From NCBI GenBank assembly GCA_017881185.1, contig JADGRE010000033.1, forward strand, positions 1 to 35,814: a stretch of 35,814 nt of DNA. The letters run 5' to 3'. Source of the DNA: Pseudomonadota bacterium (GTDB taxonomy: Bacteria; Myxococcota_A; Polyangia; Polyangiales; JAFGIB01). Position 1 is the stretch's first letter. Each line of letters begins with the position of its first letter. Of this stretch, positions 6,797-15,494 are shown in pieces. Both the position numbers and the translations under genes were made by a program. The notes below the pieces were generated by a model. The model saw only the letters and a program-made list of their open reading frames with translations, had not been told where the DNA came from and did no database searches.

Positions 6797-7930
6797 TCAG
6801 TTGCCGGCGTCGTTGGCACCCGCGTCGTTGCCAGCGGTGCCTGCGTCTGGGTCTGAGACTCCAGCAATGCACATCGCGACGCTGTTCACTACCGGGGGCA
6901 ACGATTTGAGGTAGTAGGCGATGTCGAGGGCGTCGGTGGTCTTCATGCCACCGAAGGCGCCCATGGGGCCGGCGGGCATGGGCGGGCACAGGGGCTTGTG
7001 CTCGTCGTCCACGCCTTGCAAGAGCGCGATCACGATTTGATCGACGCTCCATTGCCGTAGGCCGGTTGCGTCGGACGTCAGGTTCGCGGCGTAGATGTGC
7101 GAGGGAAACAGGCTGGCGGGCAGGCCCAGCGAATCGCGAGCGAAGTCACGGCCGCCCGCGAAGGCCTTGGTGAGGATCGGGCGGTCGCCGGCGTCGCGCG
7201 GGGTGTGACATTCGTAACAGACGCCGATGTTGGCGGCGATGTAGCGGCCGCGCATGGCGGCGGCGTAATTCGGTTGGTTCGAGTCGGGCGTGGGCACGCG
7301 CCCGAGGTCGAGCAGCGGCGCAGGTGCGGCCGGCGGAGTGAACGGCGCCTGGCTGCGCGCCGGCAGCGCATTGTGCACCGCGGGCAGCGTGCGCAGGAAC
7401 GCGACGATGCTGTCGGCATCGGCGTCGCTCATGTTGCCCAGCATCCAGTAGGGCATGAACGGGTGCAGGTTGTCGCCCTTGGGGTCGCCCTTGGGCCGCA
7501 CGCCCTTCTGAAACATGTCTTTGATCTGTTGATCGGTGTACGGCTTGAGGCCGGTGTCGTCGCTCGTGAGATTGCGCGTGTGAATGCAGCCGTTGGCGGC
7601 GTCTGCCGGTGCGACGTCGAGGAAGCACTTCACGCCGGCGTAGGCGCGTGCGAGGTCGGGCTTGCCATCGGCCTTGCGAGGCGTGTGGCAGTCGCCGCAG
7701 GCCGCAAGATGCTCGACGATGTAGCGACCGCGCACGACGTCGGGCGTGGCCACCGCAGCGTCGTTGCCTGCGTCCGCAGTCATGACGATGCCGGTGTCGA
7801 AGCTGGCGTCGGTCGTGGACGCGGCGTCGGTGCTGGCGTCGGCCGGCACGCTGCGTTTGTGCTCGGTGGCGCAGGCGCCGAGCAGCGTGACTGCAACCAC
7901 TACCCAACACCAGCCTTGCTGTCGACGCAT
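6797..7930 (-). CDS. di-heme cytochrome c lipoprotein
   Basis: 376 residues. The signal peptide ends in LLGAC (Cys20), a probable lipidation site. An Asp/Ala/Ser-rich linker follows (about 27-60). Two cytochrome c domains then carry CGDCH (78-82) and CYECH (238-242), each followed by TPR(K/D) and, later, a candidate axial Met (MPYWMLGNM in domain 1; GPMGAFGGM in domain 2). The closing segment is Asp-Ala-Gly-Asn rich. The domains resemble the cytochrome subunits of periplasmic alcohol/aldehyde dehydrogenases, so electron transfer from a periplasmic dehydrogenase to the respiratory chain is plausible. No dehydrogenase gene is adjacent. GGAGGAAGCG directly before the ATG at 7930 fixes the start over the longer open frame. 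Confidence 0.85.
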   Translation of the reverse strand: MRRQQGWCWVVVAVTLLGACATEHKRSVPADASTDAASTTDASFDTGIVMTADAGNDAAVATPDVVRGRYIVEHLAACGDCHTPRKADGKPDLARAYAGVKCFLDVAPADAANGCIHTRNLTSDDTGLKPYTDQQIKDMFQKGVRPKGDPKGDNLHPFMPYWMLGNMSDADADSIVAFLRTLPAVHNALPARSQAPFTPPAAPAPLLDLGRVPTPDSNQPNYAAAMRGRYIAANIGVCYECHTPRDAGDRPILTKAFAGGRDFARDSLGLPASLFPSHIYAANLTSDATGLRQWSVDQIVIALLQGVDDEHKPLCPPMPAGPMGAFGGMKTTDALDIAYYLKSLPPVVNSVAMCIAGVSDPDAGTAGNDAGANDAGN

Positions 7931-7961
7931 CGCTTCCTCCAGTCGTTCAGTCGTTTGCGCG

Positions 7962-10900
7962 CTAGTGCAGGCGGATCGCCAACTCGCGGCCCTCGGTTTG
8001 ATCGACCTGGCGGCAGAACTCGGTGAACAGCGGGTACTGGTCCGGAGGCACACGCATCGCGGGCAGGATCAGGTGACGTTCGAGCACCAGGGTGTCGTGG
8101 TCGAGGCTGATGTTCTCGCTGAAGCTCGGACGGCCCGGGACCGCACCGGTGATTGAAACGGCTGGACCGAGCACCGGAGGCTTGGCACCCGCCGGCAACT
8201 GGATGCGCGCGAAGAGCGCGTTGTGCACGGGCGTGGGGATGAGCTCCGTGGTCTTGCGCGTGGCGGTGCGCGCGAAGCTCGCGGCGAGCTCCGTGGACAG
8301 AAGCGCGGGCAGCGCGACACCACCGTCGACCCGACGGCCGAAGCTCGCGACGTCGAGCGAATACGCCAGGCTCATGTCGGCCAGCGTCTGCTCGCGGCCG
8401 GTGATCTGCAGGCCCGTGAGCGTGGCGCCCGGGAAGAGCCTCGAGACGTAGTCTTGCTCGAAGCGGCGGTGCAGCTCGGCAGCAGGGATCTGTTCCAGCT
8501 GACTGCGCCAGGACACGGCCTCGCTGCCATGCAGCGACTCGAGCGCATCGATGTGCGCGGAGCCGTCGGCATGCAGCGTGACTTTCAGGTCGAACTTGCG
8601 GCTGTCGTCACCGAGCAGACCGTCGCTGACCTTCACGCGCGGCGCGCCGGGCTCGAGCAAGAGCGCAACCTGACCGCGCAGGGTGGGCGGCATGAACCCG
8701 AAGGGTGCCCAACGCTCCACGGTGAAGAGCCACAGCTGCTGCGTGTGGCCCACTTGACCGACGTCGACGCGCACGAGCAAGTGGTCGTAGGTGTCGGCGT
8801 CGGCCATCTCGCTCTCGGTCACGTCACCGGCGACGTTGCGCGCCAGGCCGAGCTTCGAGGGCACGCCGGCCAGCGTGAGCAAGTAGTGCAGCACGCGGGC
8901 GCGATTGCCGGCCTTGGCACGCAGCATGAGCGCGGCCTGCGAGAACACGTCGTTGTTGTTCTCGACGTTGGCGAGCACCCAGTTGTACAGGCGCTCGGCG
9001 CGTAAGCGGTAGTCGTTCGGGGCGGCTTCGCCCACGATCTGCCGCGCGAGGCTTGCGTAGTAGGGGTCGTATAGGTCGCGATCGATCAGCGCGTCGCGCA
9101 AGCTGTCGATCATGGCTGGCCAGGTGGCGTTCACGCCCAGGCGGATCGACGGAATGAACTCGCGCGCCGAAACAGAGCCCGGCTCGGCCACCAGCGGCAG
9201 GCTCTGATCGACCTGCCAGGTGAGTACACGCAGATCTCCGTCGAGCTTCTCTTCGAGCTTGGGCGCAGGGCCGCGTGGATCGACGCGGTAGGGCATGTCC
9301 TTGGGGAGGATCATGACCATGTGACTGTGGTGGAAGGGGATCTCGAAGCTCTTGAAGTAGAAGCGCTCACCGAGATAGCCGTGGGGAAAGCCATCGGCCG
9401 GGGCGTTGGCCTGCAAGTACTCGAACTCGATGTAGTCGCCGGACGCGACGTTTGGCAGCGACACGCTGTCCTTGCCTGCGATCGCGTCGGCCTCGAGCTT
9501 GCGACCGTCGGGCTTCCACGCGCGCAGCGTGAGCACCTGTGCGCCCTCGGGAACTTCGACTTCGGCCAGACGATTGACCGACTCGTCGCTCTGCACCTTC
9601 TGCACGGTGTGCACGAGCTCGAGCGACGAGCCATCTTCGAACACGCGCGCAGCCATGTAATCGAGCACGAGCACTTCGGGGCCATCGTAGCTGCGACCTG
9701 CGGCCTCGAAGGCCTCGATCGCCTTGCGTCCGTCCTTGCGGTACGCGGCCAGCACGTGTTGCCCACCCAAGATCGGCGCGAGCCGATACAAGCCCGCCAT
9801 GGCGGCCGGCTCGGCGCGGAGCGCAGATTGCAGCGCGGCCAGCGCTTGCGGCTCTTGGCCCTTGGCGAGCAGCGAGTCGAGCTGCTCGATGGCGCCGGAG
9901 TACGCGCGCGGGTGCAAGCTGCGCAGCTCGGCGATCTTCGCCTCGAGCGCCGCGTCGTCGCCCCGGTTCTTCGCGAGTGCGATACCTGCGAGCAACCAGC
10001 TGAAGCGGTCTTCCGGCGGCTGCAGCGACATCAGCCGCTCCTGTTCCTTCTGCGCGGCGTCGTAGTTGCGCTGGCTGAGGTACAGCGTGTAGCGCGCGTT
10101 GCTCTGCGCGTCGCAGCCTGACAGCTGTTCTGCGATCTTGGCGGCCTCGGCATGACGCTGGCGCGAGCGCAGCGCCTCCAGCTGCGAGGCCATCGGGGCA
10201 CAGGCGTCGGGCACGAGCTCGCGCAAGCGGGTCACTTCGCGCTCGGCTTCGGCGGCGCGGCCCTTGTCGCGCAGCAGCTGGATCAGCGCGAAGCCGATCG
10301 CCGGTGGCTCGGGCCAGTGCGCGGCGGCTTCGCGCAAAGCGCCGATGGCTTCCTTCACACGCCCGTTCTTGGCAGCCAGGGTCGCCAGCTGCGTGACCGG
10401 TGCCCACAGCTCGTGATCGCGTTCGTGTGCGAGGCCGAGGAAGCGACGACCATCGTCGCCGCGCACGTCGTCGGGCAGCAGCGGATCGCCCAGTGCCACG
10501 CTGGCGCGTTGCAGGAGCACCAGGGGCGCCACGTCGGCGGCCGTGCCGAGCACGGAGAGGGTCTGGCGCGCCGACAGCACGTCGCCGCGCACGAGCTGAA
10601 CTGCAACGCGCAGATACAGGGCGAAGCCGTCGTTCACCTCGGGACCGAACGGCAGCTCCGAGGCCTTGGCGTCCGCCGCCGTCAGCGGCAACAGGCCGAT
10701 CTCCAGCACCGGGTTCGGATGGCGTGCGCTGACCTTGGCGGTGAGCAGGTGCTGGCCGGCTGCTAGCGTGAGCGTGGTCCAGATGACGCGCGCTTGCAGC
10801 CGCGTGCGCCGGTCGATGCGCTGCACGGAGTGCCCGTCGATGAACAGCTCGACGCTGTTGGGTGTGTCCAAGCGCAAGAGGTATTGGCCGCCCGCCGGGA

Positions 10901-11690
10901 CATCGAGCTGGGCTTGCGCCAGGGTCGTGCCGGCTTCGGCGACGGGACCACCGCCCAGATGCAAGGTGCAGCCGCGCGCATGCACGGTGCGGGTGTCGCG
11001 CGTGCCGCGGCCGGCACCGAGGTCGTAGTGGGCGAAGAGCGCCGTCGCCGGATCTGCCGGCGCCGGCGCGTCGAAGCCGAGTAACTCGCGCGGGCCAAAC
11101 GGCCCCGCCACGCGCAGCTCGGTCACGCAGCCGAGCGTGCTCGCTAGCTCTTTGGCTTCGCGCATGTCGCCGCGCCGGTAGGCGAGCGGAATGAGCACGT
11201 CGGCCATCGCAGCACGCGCTGGGCCTGCAAGCGCTCTGCTGTGCACCTGCGGCGCCAGAGTTTGTCGAGCTTTGTCGGCGTACGCGACGACGCTGCCGTC
11301 TTCGCCGCCGATGGCGTAGCTGGCCACCTCGACCAGATGTGCGGCTTCCGGGTCGCTGCTCTTGGCGGCGGCCGAGATGGTCTGAAAGTACAGCTCGATG
11401 GCCTGCGTCGGGTGTCCGTGCACGTCGCTCACCAGACCGGAGGCAAAGAGCAGACGTGGATTGCCGGGGTCGAGCTGCAGTGCGCGAGCGAGCGCAGCTT
11501 GGGCGCGCGCGGGGTCGCCACCGCGTGCGAAGAGCTCACCGAGCGCAAGCTCGCGCGCGGCGTTGGCGTCGCCGGGGTGCGCCGCTGCGGCCACGCGCAG
11601 CTCGGTGATGCCTGGCGGCTTGGGCGTCTGTGCATGCAGACCACAACCCGCGAGCACGAGCAGTGCTACCAAACAGCTGACACGCTTCAT
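7962..11690 (-). CDS. giant TPR/DUF3857 lipoprotein with degenerate transglutaminase-like domain
   Basis: 1242 residues. A lipoprotein signal (MKRVSCLVALLVLAGC) is followed by TPR-like helices (about 30-180), a beta-rich jelly-roll-like segment (VELFIDGHSVQRID, about 275-330), more TPR repeats (about 370-660), a DUF3857 domain (about 670-830) and a transglutaminase-like region (about 890-1000). In that last region the expected GDC(K/W) motif reads KAGNRARVLHYLLTLAG, so the nucleophilic Cys is absent. The His survives in TYDHLLVRVD, but the Asp position reads LWLFT. The fold is probably kept without peptidase/transferase activity. The start overlaps the stop of the next upstream gene by four bases (ATGA), and GAGGTG precedes it. 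The two genes are clear paralogues of the same architecture. Likely site of action is the periplasm or outer-membrane surface. Confidence 0.85.
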   Translation of the reverse strand: MKRVSCLVALLVLAGCGLHAQTPKPPGITELRVAAAAHPGDANAARELALGELFARGGDPARAQAALARALQLDPGNPRLLFASGLVSDVHGHPTQAIELYFQTISAAAKSSDPEAAHLVEVASYAIGGEDGSVVAYADKARQTLAPQVHSRALAGPARAAMADVLIPLAYRRGDMREAKELASTLGCVTELRVAGPFGPRELLGFDAPAPADPATALFAHYDLGAGRGTRDTRTVHARGCTLHLGGGPVAEAGTTLAQAQLDVPAGGQYLLRLDTPNSVELFIDGHSVQRIDRRTRLQARVIWTTLTLAAGQHLLTAKVSARHPNPVLEIGLLPLTAADAKASELPFGPEVNDGFALYLRVAVQLVRGDVLSARQTLSVLGTAADVAPLVLLQRASVALGDPLLPDDVRGDDGRRFLGLAHERDHELWAPVTQLATLAAKNGRVKEAIGALREAAAHWPEPPAIGFALIQLLRDKGRAAEAEREVTRLRELVPDACAPMASQLEALRSRQRHAEAAKIAEQLSGCDAQSNARYTLYLSQRNYDAAQKEQERLMSLQPPEDRFSWLLAGIALAKNRGDDAALEAKIAELRSLHPRAYSGAIEQLDSLLAKGQEPQALAALQSALRAEPAAMAGLYRLAPILGGQHVLAAYRKDGRKAIEAFEAAGRSYDGPEVLVLDYMAARVFEDGSSLELVHTVQKVQSDESVNRLAEVEVPEGAQVLTLRAWKPDGRKLEADAIAGKDSVSLPNVASGDYIEFEYLQANAPADGFPHGYLGERFYFKSFEIPFHHSHMVMILPKDMPYRVDPRGPAPKLEEKLDGDLRVLTWQVDQSLPLVAEPGSVSAREFIPSIRLGVNATWPAMIDSLRDALIDRDLYDPYYASLARQIVGEAAPNDYRLRAERLYNWVLANVENNNDVFSQAALMLRAKAGNRARVLHYLLTLAGVPSKLGLARNVAGDVTESEMADADTYDHLLVRVDVGQVGHTQQLWLFTVERWAPFGFMPPTLRGQVALLLEPGAPRVKVSDGLLGDDSRKFDLKVTLHADGSAHIDALESLHGSEAVSWRSQLEQIPAAELHRRFEQDYVSRLFPGATLTGLQITGREQTLADMSLAYSLDVASFGRRVDGGVALPALLSTELAASFARTATRKTTELIPTPVHNALFARIQLPAGAKPPVLGPAVSITGAVPGRPSFSENISLDHDTLVLERHLILPAMRVPPDQYPLFTEFCRQVDQTEGRELAIRLH

Positions 11691-14600
11691 GGTGCACCTC
11701 GCCGAACGCCGATGCGCTGGCGCAAGAGTTGATCGGCAGCTTCGATCCAGCTGCGAAACGCGGGGTATTCACTCGGGCTGACGCGATCGCGTTCCAGGCG
11801 GAACTCGGTGCGGATCTTCACACTGCCCTTCTGGGCGTCGAAATGCAGCACGAGCCTGCCCCACTTGGAGCTGGCCTCACCACCCTGCGGCACGCTCGCG
11901 GCGTGCATGCCCGCCGGCAGCTCGACGGTGCGCTCCTCGAGGTACGCGCGCGCGCTCGAGAGATCGAGCGGCTGAGCTCGCGTGGGCGTGCGCGCCATGC
12001 TGCGCACCAGATCGCTGAGCACGCTGGGCGGCACCTGCAGCTCGCCAGCGTCCCAGCGTGCCAGCTGCGGCACGCGGATGTGGTAGCTGTAACGCACCGA
12101 CTTGCCGAGCTGGTCGAGCGGCTCGAAGTGCTGGCTCTGCAGCTCCACGCCGGGATACAGCGCGCCCAGCGTGCGCTCGAAGCGCTCGGCCCGCGTGCCG
12201 GGAGCCTGGTAGTAGTCGCGGTAGCCTGCGGCTTCGTCGCCGGTGACTTCTTCCTGCGCGTCGATTTTCGCGGAGCCGTCGGCCGACAGCTGCACCGAGA
12301 GCGTGCGCGTGCGCAGGTTGCGGTCGGCGGCAAGCACAGGAGTGCGACGCTGCTCGGCGCCTTCGGGGCCGACGAGCACCACCATCACGCCTTGATCTTC
12401 TGACGGCAGCTCGGTCATGCCGCTGTGTTCCGCCGTGCCATCGAGGTACAGATCGAGCTCGGGCACGTAGGTGATGGCGTGGTCGAACACGGCGAGCGAC
12501 GCGGGCTGCCCGTCGACCGCGCCGTTGTGGCGCGTGCGCACTAGCACGATGCGCGCGTCGATGCCGGCCTCGCGCAGCATGGTGTACATGAGCGAGGCCT
12601 TGTCTTTGCAGTCACCGAAGCCGCGCTGCACGATGAGCGGCACGCGGTACGGCAAGAAGCCGTGGATGCCGAACTCGAGACCGACATAGCGCGTGTGCGT
12701 CACCGCCCAGTCGTGGATGTGCTCGACCTTCTCGCGTGTGCTGCTCGTGTGCGCGACCAACTCGGCCACCGTGCGCTTGAGCGAGTCGTCGGCGTAGAGC
12801 TGATCCTTGATCAACCCCCAGTACCAACGGCCCACGTCTTGCCAGCTCTTGTAGGTGGAGACGTGCAGGTAGGGGCTCTGCTCGGTGATGCCGGGCATGC
12901 CTTCTTCCGACACCAACGCCGGCAGATTGGCCGCGCTGTAACGGTCGATGCGCCGCTTGCCCTCGAGCGTGCGCGTGTGCGTGAGCCCCTTGAGCGCAGG
13001 CTCGTTCGCGAAGATCTCGCGTGCCGCAGGCGTAACCAAGAGGTACTCCGAGTGCAGCACGGGCACGAAGTCTTGCCACAGGTGCAGGTCGCCAAAGTAG
13101 TCGGCGTACAGGTTGCGGTGGGCGACGTCGTCGATGCGGTAGCGCACCTCGACCACGTCACCGGGCTCGAGATCGGGGAAGATCACGTTCACCGCGCGCG
13201 TGTCGTAGTAGACTCGGTACCAGGGCTCTCCGAGCTGCTCTTCGTAGGTGCGCACCGACTCGAGCACGCGGCCGTCCTTGCGATAGACGCGCGCCAAACG
13301 CAGGTCGACGTGTTGGGTGTCGGGGTCGTATTGAAACGCATGCGTGCGGAAGCGGCGCGCACCCTCTTCGTCGTGCACCTGAACGGCGAGCTGGCGGAAG
13401 GTGGAGCCGAGGCCGTTGTCGAACACGGTCTTCACCGTGAGGTCTTCGAGCACGGTGTACGGGTAGCCGCCGTCTTCGTAGCGTCGCGACAAGAGCTGCT
13501 CGGAGGGCACGGCGTAGGCTTCGTCGCTGCGCGCCGAGGGCTTCACCACTTCGAGCAGCTCGCGGGCTTCGGCGTCTTGAGGCTTGAGCGCGATGGCTTT
13601 CTGCAGCGCCTCGGCCGCCGCTTCGTCTTGTTGCGCACGCAGCAGTGCGCGCGCGTAGGCCACGTGCAGCGGCTCGGCCTCGGGCGCGAGGTTCATGGCG
13701 TCGCGGTAGGTGGACAGCACCATGTCGTCGCGACCCAGCGCGTCGTAGAGACCGGCGATGTACATCAGGGTCCGCGCGGAGCCGGGCGTGATGGCGCGCA
13801 CGACGTCGATGTGCTCGAGCGCGCTCTTGGTGTCGCCGCGCGCGAGCGCGTCGTCGAGCAGCGAGCGGCGCGCGTCGCTGTCGTCGTAGCGCAGTGCGAG
13901 CAAGCCCTGCTGTGCTTCGAGCTGCTTCAACGGATGGCCCGCGTCGGCCTCGACGCTGGCCGTGAGCCGCAAGAGCTCGGGCATGTCCCCTACCCTGGCC
14001 CGCACTTTATATAGGAGGGTGAGTGCCGCCTGCGGCAGCTCGAGATCGCGCAAGAGATCGGCGCGCGCCAGCATGGCGGCCGGCCATTCGTCGCTCTTCT
14101 CCGGGATGCGGTCGAGCAGGGCCAAGGCATCTTCGGGCGCAGGCCCGCCCGCGAGCAGCGACGCCTGCGCGAGCAGCACGGCCGGATCCTGCGGGAACAG
14201 CTTGTAGGCTTGGTCGGCGTAGCGCATGACCTCGGCGCGCTCTTCGGCCAGCTGGGCCGCGAGCTTGAGATTCTGCGCGCTCGGCTCGAGCGTGGCAGCA
14301 CGCACCGCCATCTGCTTGCCGCGTCGCTCCGCCGGATCGTCGCCACCGGTGAGGTCGAGGTAGCGTGCGAAGTCCGCAAGCAGCGCGGCCTTCAGTTTGT
14401 CTTGCGCTTTGTCTTGCAGCTTGTCTTGCTTGGTCTGCGCGTCGAACCATTCCAGTGGCAGCACGGGCGCAGCGGGCAACTTCACTTTGTCGTTGCCCGG
14501 AGCGATGTCGAGCGCAGCGGGCGTATTGAGCGCGAAGCCGAGCCCCTTCGCCACGCCGCCCTTGTCGTCGCCGATGCGCAGCTGGAAACCCCAGGCGGCG

Positions 14601-15448
14601 TTGGTCGTGCAGGCCTTGACCAGCAGGCGGTTCCAGTCCTTGTGTGCGCCCACCATCACCACGCTGCGATCGGGGCTCGGGTTGCGGTATGCGGCGTCAC
14701 GGAACACTTGCTGACCGTTCCAGTACACCTTCACCGGACCACCGGCGCCGATCCACAAGCTCAGCGGACGCGCGCGGTCGCTCTTCACGAAGGTCTCGGC
14801 CAAGCCGCACACGTTCTCGAAGGGCCGCATCACCGCGCTGAAGGGCACGAAGCCGCTGCGCACCACGTCGGGCAGCTCGCGCCAGCTGACAGCATGTTCG
14901 CGACCGGGGTATTGCGCCTGCAGGTCGGGCGCTTGCATGCGCTGTTGCTCGACCGGCGTCTCAGTGTCGAAGCCGGCCTTACCTTCGTTGTCGAAGGGGC
15001 CGATCACGCGAAAGTGCGTGACATAGCCCAGCTGTTCCAGCGGGCCATGCACGGCTTCCGGGTCGCCCAGGCGCAAGCGCGCCTGCGCCAGCATGGTCTG
15101 GAGCATCACGCGTCGATCCGGCGACAAGCGCGCGTCCTTCGACAGGCGCGTCAGCTCTGCGACCAGGCGCGAGGGCGTGCTCTTGTCCCAGCTGCTCCAC
15201 AGCTGCAGAAGCGGCACGATGCCGCGCGGGGACTTCCCGGCCGACAGCACTTGCGCCGCAAGCTTGGTGTTCGCGGCATCGGTCGGGTTCTGCGCAAGCG
15301 CAGAGCGTGCGAACGACAGCGCGCACAGCAGCAATGCACAGCAAAGCGCGCGCGATGCAGACGAGGCGGTCGACGAAAGCCGATGAGGGGGTTGCAAATA
15401 TTCGGTCAAAGCACGCAAGCCTTGGTGGTTGCCAGAGGGGGGAAGCAT
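11687..15448 (-). CDS. giant TPR/DUF3857 protein with intact transglutaminase-like triad
   Basis: About 1253 residues. A hydrophobic signal segment (ALCCALLLCALSFARSALAQ) is followed by a jelly-roll-like part (LWIGAGGPVKVYWNGQQVF, about 265-330), TPR repeats (about 400-640), DUF3857 (about 660-790) and a transglutaminase core. The core triad is complete: Cys in RGFGDCKDKASLMYTMLREA (about 945), His in FDHAITYVPE (about 990) and Asp in LYLDGTAEHSG (about 1001). A C-terminal beta-rich region follows. DUF3857 plus transglutaminase proteins are cell-envelope proteins of uncertain biochemistry. The start is not secure. The ATG at 15448 leaves the downstream kinase gene free and gives a long n-region, but no good ribosome site is visible and a TTG nearer the signal core is possible. 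It is coupled by ATGA to its degenerate paralogue. Confidence 0.82.
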   Translation of the reverse strand: MLPPSGNHQGLRALTEYLQPPHRLSSTASSASRALCCALLLCALSFARSALAQNPTDAANTKLAAQVLSAGKSPRGIVPLLQLWSSWDKSTPSRLVAELTRLSKDARLSPDRRVMLQTMLAQARLRLGDPEAVHGPLEQLGYVTHFRVIGPFDNEGKAGFDTETPVEQQRMQAPDLQAQYPGREHAVSWRELPDVVRSGFVPFSAVMRPFENVCGLAETFVKSDRARPLSLWIGAGGPVKVYWNGQQVFRDAAYRNPSPDRSVVMVGAHKDWNRLLVKACTTNAAWGFQLRIGDDKGGVAKGLGFALNTPAALDIAPGNDKVKLPAAPVLPLEWFDAQTKQDKLQDKAQDKLKAALLADFARYLDLTGGDDPAERRGKQMAVRAATLEPSAQNLKLAAQLAEERAEVMRYADQAYKLFPQDPAVLLAQASLLAGGPAPEDALALLDRIPEKSDEWPAAMLARADLLRDLELPQAALTLLYKVRARVGDMPELLRLTASVEADAGHPLKQLEAQQGLLALRYDDSDARRSLLDDALARGDTKSALEHIDVVRAITPGSARTLMYIAGLYDALGRDDMVLSTYRDAMNLAPEAEPLHVAYARALLRAQQDEAAAEALQKAIALKPQDAEARELLEVVKPSARSDEAYAVPSEQLLSRRYEDGGYPYTVLEDLTVKTVFDNGLGSTFRQLAVQVHDEEGARRFRTHAFQYDPDTQHVDLRLARVYRKDGRVLESVRTYEEQLGEPWYRVYYDTRAVNVIFPDLEPGDVVEVRYRIDDVAHRNLYADYFGDLHLWQDFVPVLHSEYLLVTPAAREIFANEPALKGLTHTRTLEGKRRIDRYSAANLPALVSEEGMPGITEQSPYLHVSTYKSWQDVGRWYWGLIKDQLYADDSLKRTVAELVAHTSSTREKVEHIHDWAVTHTRYVGLEFGIHGFLPYRVPLIVQRGFGDCKDKASLMYTMLREAGIDARIVLVRTRHNGAVDGQPASLAVFDHAITYVPELDLYLDGTAEHSGMTELPSEDQGVMVVLVGPEGAEQRRTPVLAADRNLRTRTLSVQLSADGSAKIDAQEEVTGDEAAGYRDYYQAPGTRAERFERTLGALYPGVELQSQHFEPLDQLGKSVRYSYHIRVPQLARWDAGELQVPPSVLSDLVRSMARTPTRAQPLDLSSARAYLEERTVELPAGMHAASVPQGGEASSKWGRLVLHFDAQKGSVKIRTEFRLERDRVSPSEYPAFRSWIEAADQLLRQRIGVRRGAP

Positions 15449-15494
15449 GGCACGTCCCGACCCGCCCCTGCACGCACAAGCGCAGCTACTGCGG

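Noticed and set aside
7931-7961. Short direct repeat CAGTCGTT CAGTCGTT between the cytochrome and giant lipoprotein genes
   Set aside because: Only eight bases, two copies, in a 31-base gap; no reason to assign a function.
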